Positions 1 to 5,098 of a stretch of 5,138 nucleotides of DNA are shown piece after piece. This DNA is from Chloroflexota bacterium (lineage in GTDB: Bacteria > Chloroflexota > Anaerolineae > Fen-1058). The notes beneath the pieces are model-generated. The model had not been told where the DNA came from, searched no databases, and saw only the letters and a list, made by a program, of their open reading frames with translations. The number at the start of each line of letters is the position of its first letter. The stretch's first letter is position 1. The translations under genes and the position numbers were made by a program. The stretch lies in NCBI GenBank assembly GCA_016219235.1, contig JACRBO010000435.1, positions 1 to 5,138 of the forward strand, read 5' to 3'.

Positions 1-147
1 CGCGATGCGCGCCGCCATTTCGCCGTCACCGGCTTCGGCTGTCGCCACGTACACGACTGCCTCGCCGCGCTCGGCGGCCAATTGCTGACCGTATGTGCTC
101 TTGCCGCTGCGAGCGCCGCCCAGCACCAACGTCAAGCGCTTGCCCAT
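1..147 (-). CDS. cobU: CobU/CobP, bifunctional adenosylcobinamide kinase / guanylyltransferase (N-terminal 49 codons, cut by window edge)
   Basis: This is the N-terminus of the cytoplasmic enzyme that phosphorylates adenosylcobinamide and then transfers GMP from GTP to give adenosylcobinamide-GDP, releasing PPi. The visible 49 residues begin [18 protein letters not shown], with the P-loop GGARSGKS at residues 10-17 that is typical of CobU. The downstream segment [17 protein letters not shown] (residues 33-49) matches the family's conserved [YI]xAT...DxEMxxRI stretch. The ATG at 147-145 is preceded by GAGG (153-156) with a 5-nt spacer, so the start is well supported. It overlaps the 3' end of the preceding cbiR-like gene by 16 nt (132-147), implying translational coupling. 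The rest of the gene lies left of the window. Identification is secure from motif and context, although the guanylyltransferase histidine is not visible. Confidence 0.93.
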   Translation of the reverse strand, partial: MGKRLTLVLGGARSGKSTYGQQLAAERGEAVVYVATAEAGDGEMAARIA

Positions 148-926
148 ATCGACCTCGCGCTCTGTTCCAACACCACCATCGATGACAGAAAATCGTCTTC
201 GCCAAAGATCTCCAGCGTCAGCACACCGGCGTATTTCTCGCGCAGCAGACATGCCAGCACGGCATCGATCTTCTCGCGCGGCTGCTGGGCCAGCGATTTG
301 TGATCGTGTTCGGCGATGCCATGCAGATGGATCACGCGCGTGCGGGGCAGCGCCTCGCGCAGATACGGCACGGGATCGTGTCCGTCCAGCCACAAATGCC
401 CGATGTCCACGCAGCGCGCCACCGGAATTCGATCGACGACGGGCGCGATGAAATTCAGCGGATACGATTCCAGGTTCTCCACCGCCAACCGATCGGCTCC
501 GCCCGCCCACTCGGCCACCAGTTCCAGCGCGCGGCATGACTGATCTTGCCAGCGCCTTAACGCCCCAGCGGATGGATCATCTTTGACTTCGCGGCCATCG
601 AGGTGCATCACATACGCCCACGGCTGCAAGGCGCGCGTATGCTCGATCACCTTGCGCGCCTTGATCAGCGAGACGTGCTGCTCGTCGCCGCCGGCCCCCA
701 ATCGCAGATCGAGCGGCAAATGAACGGTGTAGGTCAATTGATGTTGATCGGCCAACTGGATCAATTCATCGATCACTTCAGCCGATGGCAAATTGTTCGG
801 GCCATCATCCACCTCGAATAAGACCAGTTCGATGTCCTGCACTTTGTCGGCGAGATACTGCGCATTCGGCAGAATATCAGCCGGAATGATGTAAGAGGTT
901 GTGCCGAGGCGGAATGGATAGCGCAT
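132..926 (-). CDS. cbiR: CbiR-like cobamide-remodelling hydrolase (AP endonuclease 2 / xylose isomerase-like TIM barrel)
   Basis: The 264-residue protein has the beta-strand motifs of the metal-dependent AP endonuclease 2 / sugar isomerase TIM-barrel superfamily. In order these are VHLP (H69), MHLDG (H108, D110), ENLE (E150), DIGHLW (D174, H177), HLHG (H200, H202) and LEIF (E239), a plausible metal-ligand set of His, Asp and Glu. A generic annotation would be sugar phosphate isomerase/epimerase. Its place between cobS and cobU, with a 16-nt overlap onto cobU, instead points to CbiR, the family member described from Akkermansia muciniphila that hydrolyses the phosphoribosyl bond of the cobamide nucleotide loop. 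Its cobinamide-phosphate product is a substrate of CobU. The ATG at 926 has GAAAGG (935-940) with an 8-nt spacer. The superfamily call is firm; the CbiR call rests on my memory of the N-terminal [10 protein letters not shown] style plus context. No signal peptide is seen, so it should be cytoplasmic. Confidence 0.75.
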   Translation of the reverse strand: MRYPFRLGTTSYIIPADILPNAQYLADKVQDIELVLFEVDDGPNNLPSAEVIDELIQLADQHQLTYTVHLPLDLRLGAGGDEQHVSLIKARKVIEHTRALQPWAYVMHLDGREVKDDPSAGALRRWQDQSCRALELVAEWAGGADRLAVENLESYPLNFIAPVVDRIPVARCVDIGHLWLDGHDPVPYLREALPRTRVIHLHGIAEHDHKSLAQQPREKIDAVLACLLREKYAGVLTLEIFGEDDFLSSMVVLEQSARSIWASA

Positions 927-943
927 TTGAGCAGCCTTTCAAA

Positions 944-971
944 GCGTGTTGCGTATTGCGTGGTGCGTGAT
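944..971. repeat. Four tandem degenerate heptamers (GCGTNNT) in the cobS-cbiR gap
   Basis: Read on the plus strand the units are GCGTGTT, GCGTATT, GCGTGGT and GCGTGAT, at 944, 951, 958 and 965. They keep exact 7-bp phase, and only positions 5 and 6 of the unit vary. The last base is also part of the cobS stop codon (971-973). The array fills most of the 44-bp gap between cobS and the cbiR ribosome-binding site. Confidence 0.75.
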
Positions 972-1696
972 CAGTATAATGCGGCGGCAAAGACCAACAG
1001 CACGATTAGTTCGCTAACTTCGACGGTTAAGCCAAACACATCGCCCGTCACGCCGCCGAGGCGCGATCGGGTCAGGCGGATGATGCCCCACACCACAAGA
1101 TGCACCAGCGCCGCGGCGATGATGGCTCGCCAGCTGCCGGGCGCGATCAACACAATCGGGACAACCGCCGCGCCGAGATAGACCGTGCCCTTCAACCCTT
1201 GCTTAAACGCTTCACCCATGCCGCCCGGCCGCGCCGAGGGCTGCACCGCGATGATCAGAATCGCCCAGCGCGCGATCGATGGCGCGAGCAAGAACGCGAT
1301 GATCGAGGGCACCGGCAAGGCCGCAATCGCGAACGTCTTCAGCAGCACGTGCAAGATCAACGTCGCGCCGCCGAACGTGCCCAGCCGCGGATCGCGCATG
1401 ATCTCCAGCCGGCGTTCCCGCGAGACAGCCGCCAGCAGACCGTCGCCGCAGTCGGCCAGCCCGTCGAGGTGCAGACCGCCCGACAGCGCCGCCCACAGCG
1501 CCACTACCAACGCCGCACTCAACAGCGGCGAAAAGACTTGATTCAGCGCATAGTGCGCCCCGGCCAAAATCGCGCCGACGAACAGCCCGACGATGGGAAA
1601 CCACACGCCCGCGCGGCCCAGATCGCCGGGCTGCGGCGCAGGCGTGCGAACCGGAATTGAGGTCAGAAAACCTAGCGCAAACAATAGACTATTCAT
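971..1696 (-). CDS. cobS: CobS, adenosylcobinamide-GDP ribazoletransferase (cobalamin-5'-phosphate synthase)
   Basis: This polytopic inner-membrane enzyme condenses adenosylcobinamide-GDP with alpha-ribazole or its 5'-phosphate, releasing GMP, as the last joining step of nucleotide-loop assembly. The 241-residue product has the usual family length. It carries the Asp-rich signature GGLHLDGLADCGDGL (73-87), RDPRLGTFG (101-109), the late motif GGVTGDVFG (214-222) and conserved acidic residues E226 and E229. Hydrophobic stretches at roughly 33-51, 58-72, 111-150, 171-206 and 229-240 are membrane segments. The ATG at 1696 has only a weak ribosome-binding site, but a strong AAGGAGG lies farther upstream before a possible 7-residue leader peptide whose stop overlaps this start (see 1693-1734). 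CobT is upstream across a 374-bp repeat-filled gap and the CbiR-like gene is 44 bp downstream. Identification is secure. Confidence 0.97.
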   Translation of the reverse strand: MNSLLFALGFLTSIPVRTPAPQPGDLGRAGVWFPIVGLFVGAILAGAHYALNQVFSPLLSAALVVALWAALSGGLHLDGLADCGDGLLAAVSRERRLEIMRDPRLGTFGGATLILHVLLKTFAIAALPVPSIIAFLLAPSIARWAILIIAVQPSARPGGMGEAFKQGLKGTVYLGAAVVPIVLIAPGSWRAIIAAALVHLVVWGIIRLTRSRLGGVTGDVFGLTVEVSELIVLLVFAAALY

Positions 1697-1734
1697 CGCT
1701 GCCAGCCGTTCGTCATTGCGAGATGACCCTCCTT
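1693..1734 (-). promoter_or_regulatory. Strong Shine-Dalgarno and possible 7-codon leader peptide overlapping the cobS start
   Basis: On the minus strand a perfect AAGGAGG (1728-1734) is followed after 11 nt by ATG (1716-1714). That frame encodes MTNGWQR and stops at TGA (1695-1693), overlapping the cobS ATG (1696-1694) as ATGA. This could deliver ribosomes to cobS, whose own ribosome-binding site is weak. The spacer is longer than ideal and the ORF is tiny, so chance is possible. The AAGGAGG itself is a clear sequence observation. The leader also overlaps a short dyad GTCAT/ATGAC (1712-1727) related to the neighbouring repeats. Confidence 0.4.
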
Positions 1735-1740
1735 CGATCG

Positions 1741-1846
1741 TAATGCGTGACGGCAGAAACTTGCCAGGTGAGTGTCATTCCGAGAAGGCCATCCCGCAAG
1801 CGTGATGCGTGAGGGCAGAAACTTACCCGGTGAGTGTCATCCCGAG
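1741..1846. repeat. Direct repeat pair, 44 bp each, about 89% identical
   Basis: The two copies are at 1741-1784 and 1803-1846, offset by 62 bp, with 39 of 44 positions identical by eye. Each contains GCAGAAACTT followed by GTGAGTGTCAT and CCGAG. The second copy runs on into the left arm of the large palindrome at 1816-1950. They are head-to-tail copies of the 5' part of the dispersed element. Confidence 0.85.
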
Positions 1847-1950
1847 GAGCGCTTTTTGCGACGAGGGATCTCTGGCGCGGCCAGCCACGCCGCCTGCCGC
1901 GCCAGAGATTCCTCACTGCGTTCGGAATGACACAGTGCGGCAAGTTTCTG
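1816..1950. repeat. 135-nt imperfect palindrome of the dispersed repeat family (MITE/REP-like)
   Basis: Three nested pairs of arms are visible. The outer pair is CAGAAACTT (1816-1824) with AAGTTTCTG (1942-1950). The middle pair is GTGTCATCCCGAG (1834-1846) with TTCGGAATGACAC (1921-1933). The inner pair is GAGGGATCTCTGGCGCGG (1863-1880) with CCGCGCCAGAGATTCCTC (1897-1914), which pairs at 17 of 18 positions around a 16-nt loop. It could fold as a long stem in RNA from either strand. No transposase or terminal target duplication was recognised, so its mobility is inferred only from its resemblance to dispersed repeats. Confidence 0.8.
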
Positions 1951-2040
1951 AGCAGGAGCGTTCTTTTCCGCGACTGAGGAATCTCTGACCCGGCCAGCCA
2001 CGCCGCCTGCCGCGCCAGAGATTCCTCACTGCGTTCGGAA
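1863..2040. repeat. Duplicated 65-bp hairpin unit containing an exact 50-bp repeat
   Basis: The units lie at 1863-1927 and 1976-2040, offset by 113 bp, and match at 62 of 65 positions by eye. The last 50 bases (1878-1927 and 1991-2040) are identical. The three differences all fall in the left stem arm of the second copy, which lowers its stem from 17/18 to 16/18 paired (1976-1993 with 2010-2027). After the shared TTCGGAA the second copy loses the TGACAC end, so it looks truncated on the cobT side. Confidence 0.88.
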
Positions 2041-2070
2041 CACATGCGGTGCAGTGCTCCCGTGACACAC

Positions 2071-3114
2071 TCATACTTTGTTACTCACGCCCGCTTCCGC
2101 AAACGTCGCCATCTCGTTGAGGATGCGCACCGCCGCCTCGATCAAGTTGAAGGCCAGCGCCGCGCCCGTGCCTTCGCCCAGCCGCAAGTTGAGATTCAGC
2201 AAGGGCCGCAGTCCAAGATGTTGCAGCATCACGCGATGCCCGATCTCCACGGATTGATGCGCCGCGATCAAATACGGTTTGACTTCGGGGACAAGTCCCG
2301 CCGCGATCAACGCCGCCGCGCCGGAAATGAAACCGTCGATGACGACGGGCACGCGCTGCGCGGCTGCGCCGATGATGACACCCGCCAGTCCCGCGATTTC
2401 AAAGCCGCCCACGCAGCTCAACACGTCCAACGCATCATTCGGATTGGGATCGTGCAATTGCAGCGCATGTTCGATCGTTTTGATCTTGCGCGCCAGCCCC
2501 ACGTCATCCACGCCTGTGCCACGGCCCGTGATTTCGGCCACGGGTCGGCCCGTGATCGCCGCCACAATCGCGGAAGACGGCGTGGTGTTGCCAATGCCCA
2601 TGTCACCCGTTGCCACCAGATCAAGCCCGTTGGCAATCTCGGCGTTTACCACGTCGATGCCGGTCGCAATCGCCGCTTCGGCCTGCGCGCGCGTCATCGC
2701 CGGCAGCGCGGCCATGTTTTGCGTGCCGCGCGCGATCTTGCGAATCTGCAAACCCGGCATGGGCGGGATGTCACTGGCGACGCCCATATCGACCACGACG
2801 ACGCGCGCGCCCGCCTGCCGCGCCAGCACGTTGATGGCCGCGCCGCCGTGCAGGAAATTCAGCACCATCTGCGGCGTCACTTCCGACGGATACGCGCTGA
2901 CGCCTTCGATGGCGACACCGTGATCGCCGGCCATCACGATCACGGCCCGGTTCGCCAGCGAGGGGCGCAGTTGGCCCGTGATCGCCGCGAGTTGAATCGA
3001 GATGTCTTCCAGCTGGCCCAGGCTGCCGGCCGGTTTGGTCAATTGCGCCTGCCGCGCGCGGGCCTGCTCTTGAACGTCGGTAAACAGCGGGGGAATCGAG
3101 GGAAGCGTTAGCAT
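2071..3114 (-). CDS. cobT: CobT, nicotinate-nucleotide:dimethylbenzimidazole phosphoribosyltransferase
   Basis: This cytoplasmic enzyme transfers phosphoribose from nicotinate mononucleotide to 5,6-dimethylbenzimidazole or another lower base, giving the alpha-ribazole phosphate used by CobS. From the ATG at 3114 the protein is 347 residues, normal for the family. Motifs in order are KPAGSLGQLE (27-36), MAGDHGV (61-67) with SEVTPQMV, GDMGIGNTTPSS (170-181), GRGTGVDD (197-204), CVGGFEIAG (234-242), and LRLGEGTGAA (310-319). In the last, E314 corresponds to the catalytic glutamate known as E317 in the Salmonella enzyme. I chose the ATG at 3114 because GAAAGAAAGG lies 5 nt upstream and the product then begins like other CobT proteins. 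An in-frame GTG at 3147 would add 11 residues and overlap the preceding stop as GTGA. The stop at 2071 is followed by the repeat region before cobS. Identification is secure. Confidence 0.98.
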   Translation of the reverse strand: MLTLPSIPPLFTDVQEQARARQAQLTKPAGSLGQLEDISIQLAAITGQLRPSLANRAVIVMAGDHGVAIEGVSAYPSEVTPQMVLNFLHGGAAINVLARQAGARVVVVDMGVASDIPPMPGLQIRKIARGTQNMAALPAMTRAQAEAAIATGIDVVNAEIANGLDLVATGDMGIGNTTPSSAIVAAITGRPVAEITGRGTGVDDVGLARKIKTIEHALQLHDPNPNDALDVLSCVGGFEIAGLAGVIIGAAAQRVPVVIDGFISGAAALIAAGLVPEVKPYLIAAHQSVEIGHRVMLQHLGLRPLLNLNLRLGEGTGAALAFNLIEAAVRILNEMATFAEAGVSNKV

Positions 3115-3119
3115 GATAA

Positions 3120-3129
3120 CCTTTCTTTC
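3120..3129 (-). promoter_or_regulatory. Ribosome-binding site of cobT (decides the start)
   Basis: GAAAGAAAGG on the minus strand ends 5 nt before the ATG at 3114. This favours that start over the in-frame GTG at 3147, which lies upstream of it. Confidence 0.8.
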
Positions 3130-3143
3130 AACATAGATTTTGA

Positions 3144-3524
3144 TCACAGCCCCCGCTCGATCAACGTCGCGGCCTGTGGGCCGCTGTTGTGCGTCGCCAG
3201 AATAATCTGCGCTTCCTCCCTGGTACAGCCCAACAACAACTTGATCTCCGCATCACGTCCGATCAGGTCGACGGTACACACAATGGCTTTCAACGCCCGA
3301 TCGGGCAGCGAACCGATCCAAACATCGATGCCGTCGCCATCGGCGGCCGTCGTCCCTTCGAGGTAGCCGTAATCCAGCGGATAAATGAACTCAGGATAAC
3401 GCGGGTGCGATGTGCCGTGCGGTCGATCGATCACGAGCTGCGATTCGGCCACCAATCGATCGAGCGTGGACCAGAAGGTCGCATCCTTCGACGTCGCTGC
3501 ACTCTGCTCAGGATGCGAGATCAT
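3144..3524 (-). CDS. Minimal family I inorganic pyrophosphatase-like protein
   Basis: The protein is 126 residues from the ATG at 3524, well below the ~175 of bacterial soluble family I pyrophosphatases. The core is recognisable: [10 protein letters not shown] (48-57) then [11 protein letters not shown] (61-71), matching the family's YPxxYGYI...DGDPxDV with the metal-binding aspartates at D62, D64 and D67. D86 and D91, five residues apart, fit the second Asp pair (D97/D102 in E. coli). [13 protein letters not shown] (31-43) resembles the N-terminal strand that normally carries Glu and Lys, here D33 and R42. The hairpin with the E. coli R43 equivalent is shortened, and most of the C-terminal third is missing. 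The proline of DGDP is a glycine. The start overlaps the adenosyltransferase stop as ATGA (3524-3521); a GTG at 3539 would add five residues. It could hydrolyse PPi or the triphosphate made by PduO, or have lost catalysis; the substrate is inferred from context only. Confidence 0.7.
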   Translation of the reverse strand: MISHPEQSAATSKDATFWSTLDRLVAESQLVIDRPHGTSHPRYPEFIYPLDYGYLEGTTAADGDGIDVWIGSLPDRALKAIVCTVDLIGRDAEIKLLLGCTREEAQIILATHNSGPQAATLIERGL

Positions 3525-4084
3525 AACCGTGAATTCCACAGCGGCTCGATCACATCGCGCTGCCTGTTTTCATAGCGCGCCATCACGAACAGCAGATCAG
3601 ACAATCGATTGAGATACGCGGCCACGCCCGGCCCGATCGGTTCTTCGCGCGCGAGGGTGGCGACGGCGCGTTCGGCGCGGCGGCAGATCGTGCGCGCCAC
3701 GTGCAGCTGCGCCGCCCCGATCGAGCCGCCCGGCAAAATGAAGTTCGCCAGCGGCCCGACGATGGCGTTGAATTCGTCGATCCAGGCTTCCAACTGATCG
3801 ATGTGGCGTTCTTCGATCTGCGGCAGTGGGTGCTTTGCTTTATCCTCTTCGAGAAAGGCCAGATCTGAGCCTAGATGAAACAGTTCGTTTTGGATCACCG
3901 GCAGAATTTCAGTCAGACGCGGCGACAGGTCGAGCGCCAGCGCCAGCCCGATCGCCGAATTCAACTCATCGACCGTGCCGTACGCCGTTACGCGCGCCGA
4001 GTCTTTGGGTACGCGCTGGCCGCCGCCGAGCGCGGTTGTGCCGTCGTCGCCTTTGCGGGTGTAGAGTTTAGTTAATCGAGGCAT
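3521..4084 (-). CDS. pduO: PduO-type ATP:cob(I)alamin adenosyltransferase
   Basis: This cytoplasmic, normally trimeric enzyme transfers the 5'-deoxyadenosyl group of ATP to cob(I)alamin or cob(I)inamide, making the coenzyme form and releasing triphosphate. The 187-residue single-domain protein has the N-terminal ATP-binding signature [18 protein letters not shown] (5-22) and [16 protein letters not shown] (31-46). It also has FILPGG (115-120), the helix [10 protein letters not shown] (130-139) containing the conserved R131, R135, R136 and E138, and the C-terminal [15 protein letters not shown] (159-173). The ATG at 4084 is chosen because GGAG (4092-4095) sits 7 nt upstream and the family starts just before the TKxYTRxGD motif; the longer reading frame from 4111 begins inside heptamer repeats. 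Its stop overlaps the start of the pyrophosphatase-like gene by ATGA. It may equally be named cobA2/mmaB by homology. Identification is secure. Confidence 0.97.
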   Translation of the reverse strand: MPRLTKLYTRKGDDGTTALGGGQRVPKDSARVTAYGTVDELNSAIGLALALDLSPRLTEILPVIQNELFHLGSDLAFLEEDKAKHPLPQIEERHIDQLEAWIDEFNAIVGPLANFILPGGSIGAAQLHVARTICRRAERAVATLAREEPIGPGVAAYLNRLSDLLFVMARYENRQRDVIEPLWNSRL

Positions 4085-4091
4085 GTTGAAA

Positions 4092-4095
4092 CTCC
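4092..4095 (-). promoter_or_regulatory. Ribosome-binding site of the adenosyltransferase (decides the start)
   Basis: GGAG on the minus strand lies 7 nt before the ATG at 4084. It excludes the in-frame candidate at 4111, which sits in the heptamer array without a ribosome-binding site. Confidence 0.75.
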
Positions 4096-4160
4096 AATGC
4101 ACAATGCACAATGCTCAATGCTCAATTCATCCTTCACATTTCATCCTTCATCCTTGACGG
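4096..4160. repeat. Degenerate tandem heptamer array between the ABC gene and the adenosyltransferase
   Basis: Plus-strand units in 7-bp phase from 4096 are AATGCAC twice, AATGCTC twice and AATTCAT. Then, with a 2-bp phase shift from 4126, come TTCATCC, TTCACAT, TTCATCC twice and the decayed TTGACGG. The array fills the whole 63-bp gap and continues into the last codons of the ABC ATPase, whose stop codon (4148-4150) is inside a TTCATCC unit. The other edge touches the ribosome-binding site of the adenosyltransferase. Confidence 0.8.
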
Positions 4161-4924
4161 TCCGCCATCACCCACGGCCCTCCATTTGTAGGGTGTTCGT
4201 ACACGCTGATGCTTAAGCCATACACGGGGCTTAAGCGTTCGGCCGTCAGCACTTCCGGCGGCGTGCCCAACGCGGCGACTGCACCATTCGATAGTAAGGT
4301 GACTCGATCGGCATACAGCGCCGCTAAGTTCAGATCGTGCAGCGCGATCAAGACCGCAAAGCCTGCCTGCTTCGCCAGATCGCGCACCAACGAGAGCACG
4401 CCCGCCTGATGCTTCAGATCGAGGTGTGCGGTGGGTTCATCCAATAGCAGCGTCTTCGCCGATTGGGCCAGCGCCCGCGCAATCAAGACGCGCTGCTGCT
4501 CGCCGCCCGATAGTTCGCCGATGCGGCGCGCGGCCAATTCGGTCACGCACGTGCGCGCCATCGCCGCTTCCGCTATCTTGAGATCGGCCTGTGTTTCGCG
4601 GCCCAGCCAGCCCAGATACGGCGTGCGGCCCATCAGCACCGTGTCCAACACGGTGAACGCTTCCGGCAAGTGCACAGCCTGCGGGACGACGGCGACCGAT
4701 CGGGCGCGATGATCGATCGGGAGTTGCAGCAGATCGCGATCGTCGATCGTCACGCGCCCGCTCACGATTGGCACGCTGCCACCGATCGCTTTGATCAACG
4801 TTGATTTGCCCACGCCGTTGGGGCCGATCAGCGCGACGACTTCGCCCGACTGCACGTCCAACGAGATGTCGTGCAAGATGGTGCGAGAGTTGTAGCGAAT
4901 GGTGACAGAGTGAAGTGCGAGCAT
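4148..4924 (-). CDS. ABC transporter ATP-binding protein, FecE/BtuD type (likely corrinoid uptake)
   Basis: The 258-residue protein is a complete single ABC ATPase on the cytoplasmic side of an importer. It has Walker A GPNGVGKST (34-42), Q-loop Q82 in VVPQ, the signature LSGGEQQR (138-145), Walker B LLLDEP (159-164), D-loop AHLDL (166-170) and H-loop H196 in ALHDLN. The GRTPYLGWLG segment (99-108) is typical of the subfamily that serves iron-siderophore, heme and vitamin B12 permeases. Position at the head of a cobalamin operon suggests corrinoid as substrate, making it a BtuD candidate, but iron-siderophore uptake cannot be excluded from sequence. No permease or binding protein is in the window. 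The ATG at 4924 has no Shine-Dalgarno; heptamer repeats run up to 1 bp before it, so translation may be leaderless-like or inefficient. Its 3' end is likewise in heptamers. Confidence 0.93.
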   Translation of the reverse strand: MLALHSVTIRYNSRTILHDISLDVQSGEVVALIGPNGVGKSTLIKAIGGSVPIVSGRVTIDDRDLLQLPIDHRARSVAVVPQAVHLPEAFTVLDTVLMGRTPYLGWLGRETQADLKIAEAAMARTCVTELAARRIGELSGGEQQRVLIARALAQSAKTLLLDEPTAHLDLKHQAGVLSLVRDLAKQAGFAVLIALHDLNLAALYADRVTLLSNGAVAALGTPPEVLTAERLSPVYGLSISVYEHPTNGGPWVMADRQG

Positions 4925-4925
4925 A

Positions 4926-4999
4926 GTGACGAGTGACGAGTGATGAGTGATGAGTGATGAGTAACGAGTAATACGTGATTTACTCGTTACTCGTTACTT
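4926..4999. repeat. Degenerate tandem heptamer array directly upstream of the ABC ATPase start, with an inverted segment
   Basis: Plus-strand units are GTGACGA (4926, 4933), GTGATGA (4940, 4947, 4954), GTAACGA (4961), GTAATAC (4968) and GTGATTT (4975). ACTCGTT then follows at 4982 and 4989, the reverse complement of AACGAGT. The inversion creates a perfect 12-bp stem, 4959-4970 with 4981-4992, around a 10-nt loop, which extends with some wobble or mismatch to 4951-5000. The array leaves one base between it and the ABC start codon. Confidence 0.85.
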
Positions 5000-5010
5000 G
5001 CGAGCCGACC

Positions 5011-5098
5011 GTGCATATTGCATGTTCGTCCGCCAGTGCATCGTGCATGTGAAAACTGCTAGAACCGCCAGTGCATGTTGCACTTGAGTGGCGGGTTC
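5011..5098. repeat. Three TGCA-N3-TGCA dyads, a 12-bp direct repeat and a nested stem upstream of the operon
   Basis: The dyads TGCATATTGCA (5012-5022), TGCATCGTGCA (5037-5047) and TGCATGTTGCA (5072-5082) share two-fold symmetry. CCGCCAGTGCAT is repeated exactly at 5030-5041 and 5065-5076. GAACCGCCA (5062-5070) pairs with TGGCGGGTTC (5089-5098) with one bulged base around the third dyad. They could be operators for control of the operon, part of a dispersed repeat, or pairs of TTGCATG-like heptamers. No clear -35/-10 pair was found, and the 40 bp to the right edge hold nothing I can assign. Confidence 0.5.

Larger units (their letters stand above)
1697..2070. other. 374-bp gene-free region between cobT and cobS, filled with dispersed-repeat material
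   Basis: No credible protein gene is seen. The single long reading frame on the minus strand (1713-2045) translates the repeats themselves and gives peptides such as VIPNAVRNL and CSERSEES, which are hallmarks of spurious ORFs over this repeat type. The head motif (C/T)GTCATTSCGAG occurs at 1711-1722, 1773-1784 and, as TGTCATCCCGAG, at 1835-1846. An inverted copy occupies 1921-1932. I see no U-tract next to a stem that would make a simple intrinsic terminator, so readthrough from cobT to cobS is possible. Confidence 0.85.

Noticed and set aside
1100..1660. 186-codon plus-strand reading frame
   Set aside because: Antisense shadow of cobS with extreme Arg/Gln content and no recognisable domain.
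1863..1914. Intrinsic terminator between cobT and cobS
   Set aside because: The stem is long and GC-rich, but neither strand has a run of T residues directly after it.
1713..2045. 110-codon minus-strand reading frame between cobT and cobS
   Set aside because: It is a translation of the dispersed repeats (VIPNAVRNL, CSERSEES style peptides), with no ribosome-binding site and no domain; such frames are a known source of spurious annotations.
2044..3111. 355-codon plus-strand reading frame
   Set aside because: It lies entirely antisense to cobT, is rich in Arg, His and Gln with no motif, and is explained by GC-rich codon use of the real gene.
944..5000. CRISPR array
   Set aside because: The repeats are 7-bp tandem units without spacers, or paired dispersed elements; there is no regular repeat-spacer pattern.
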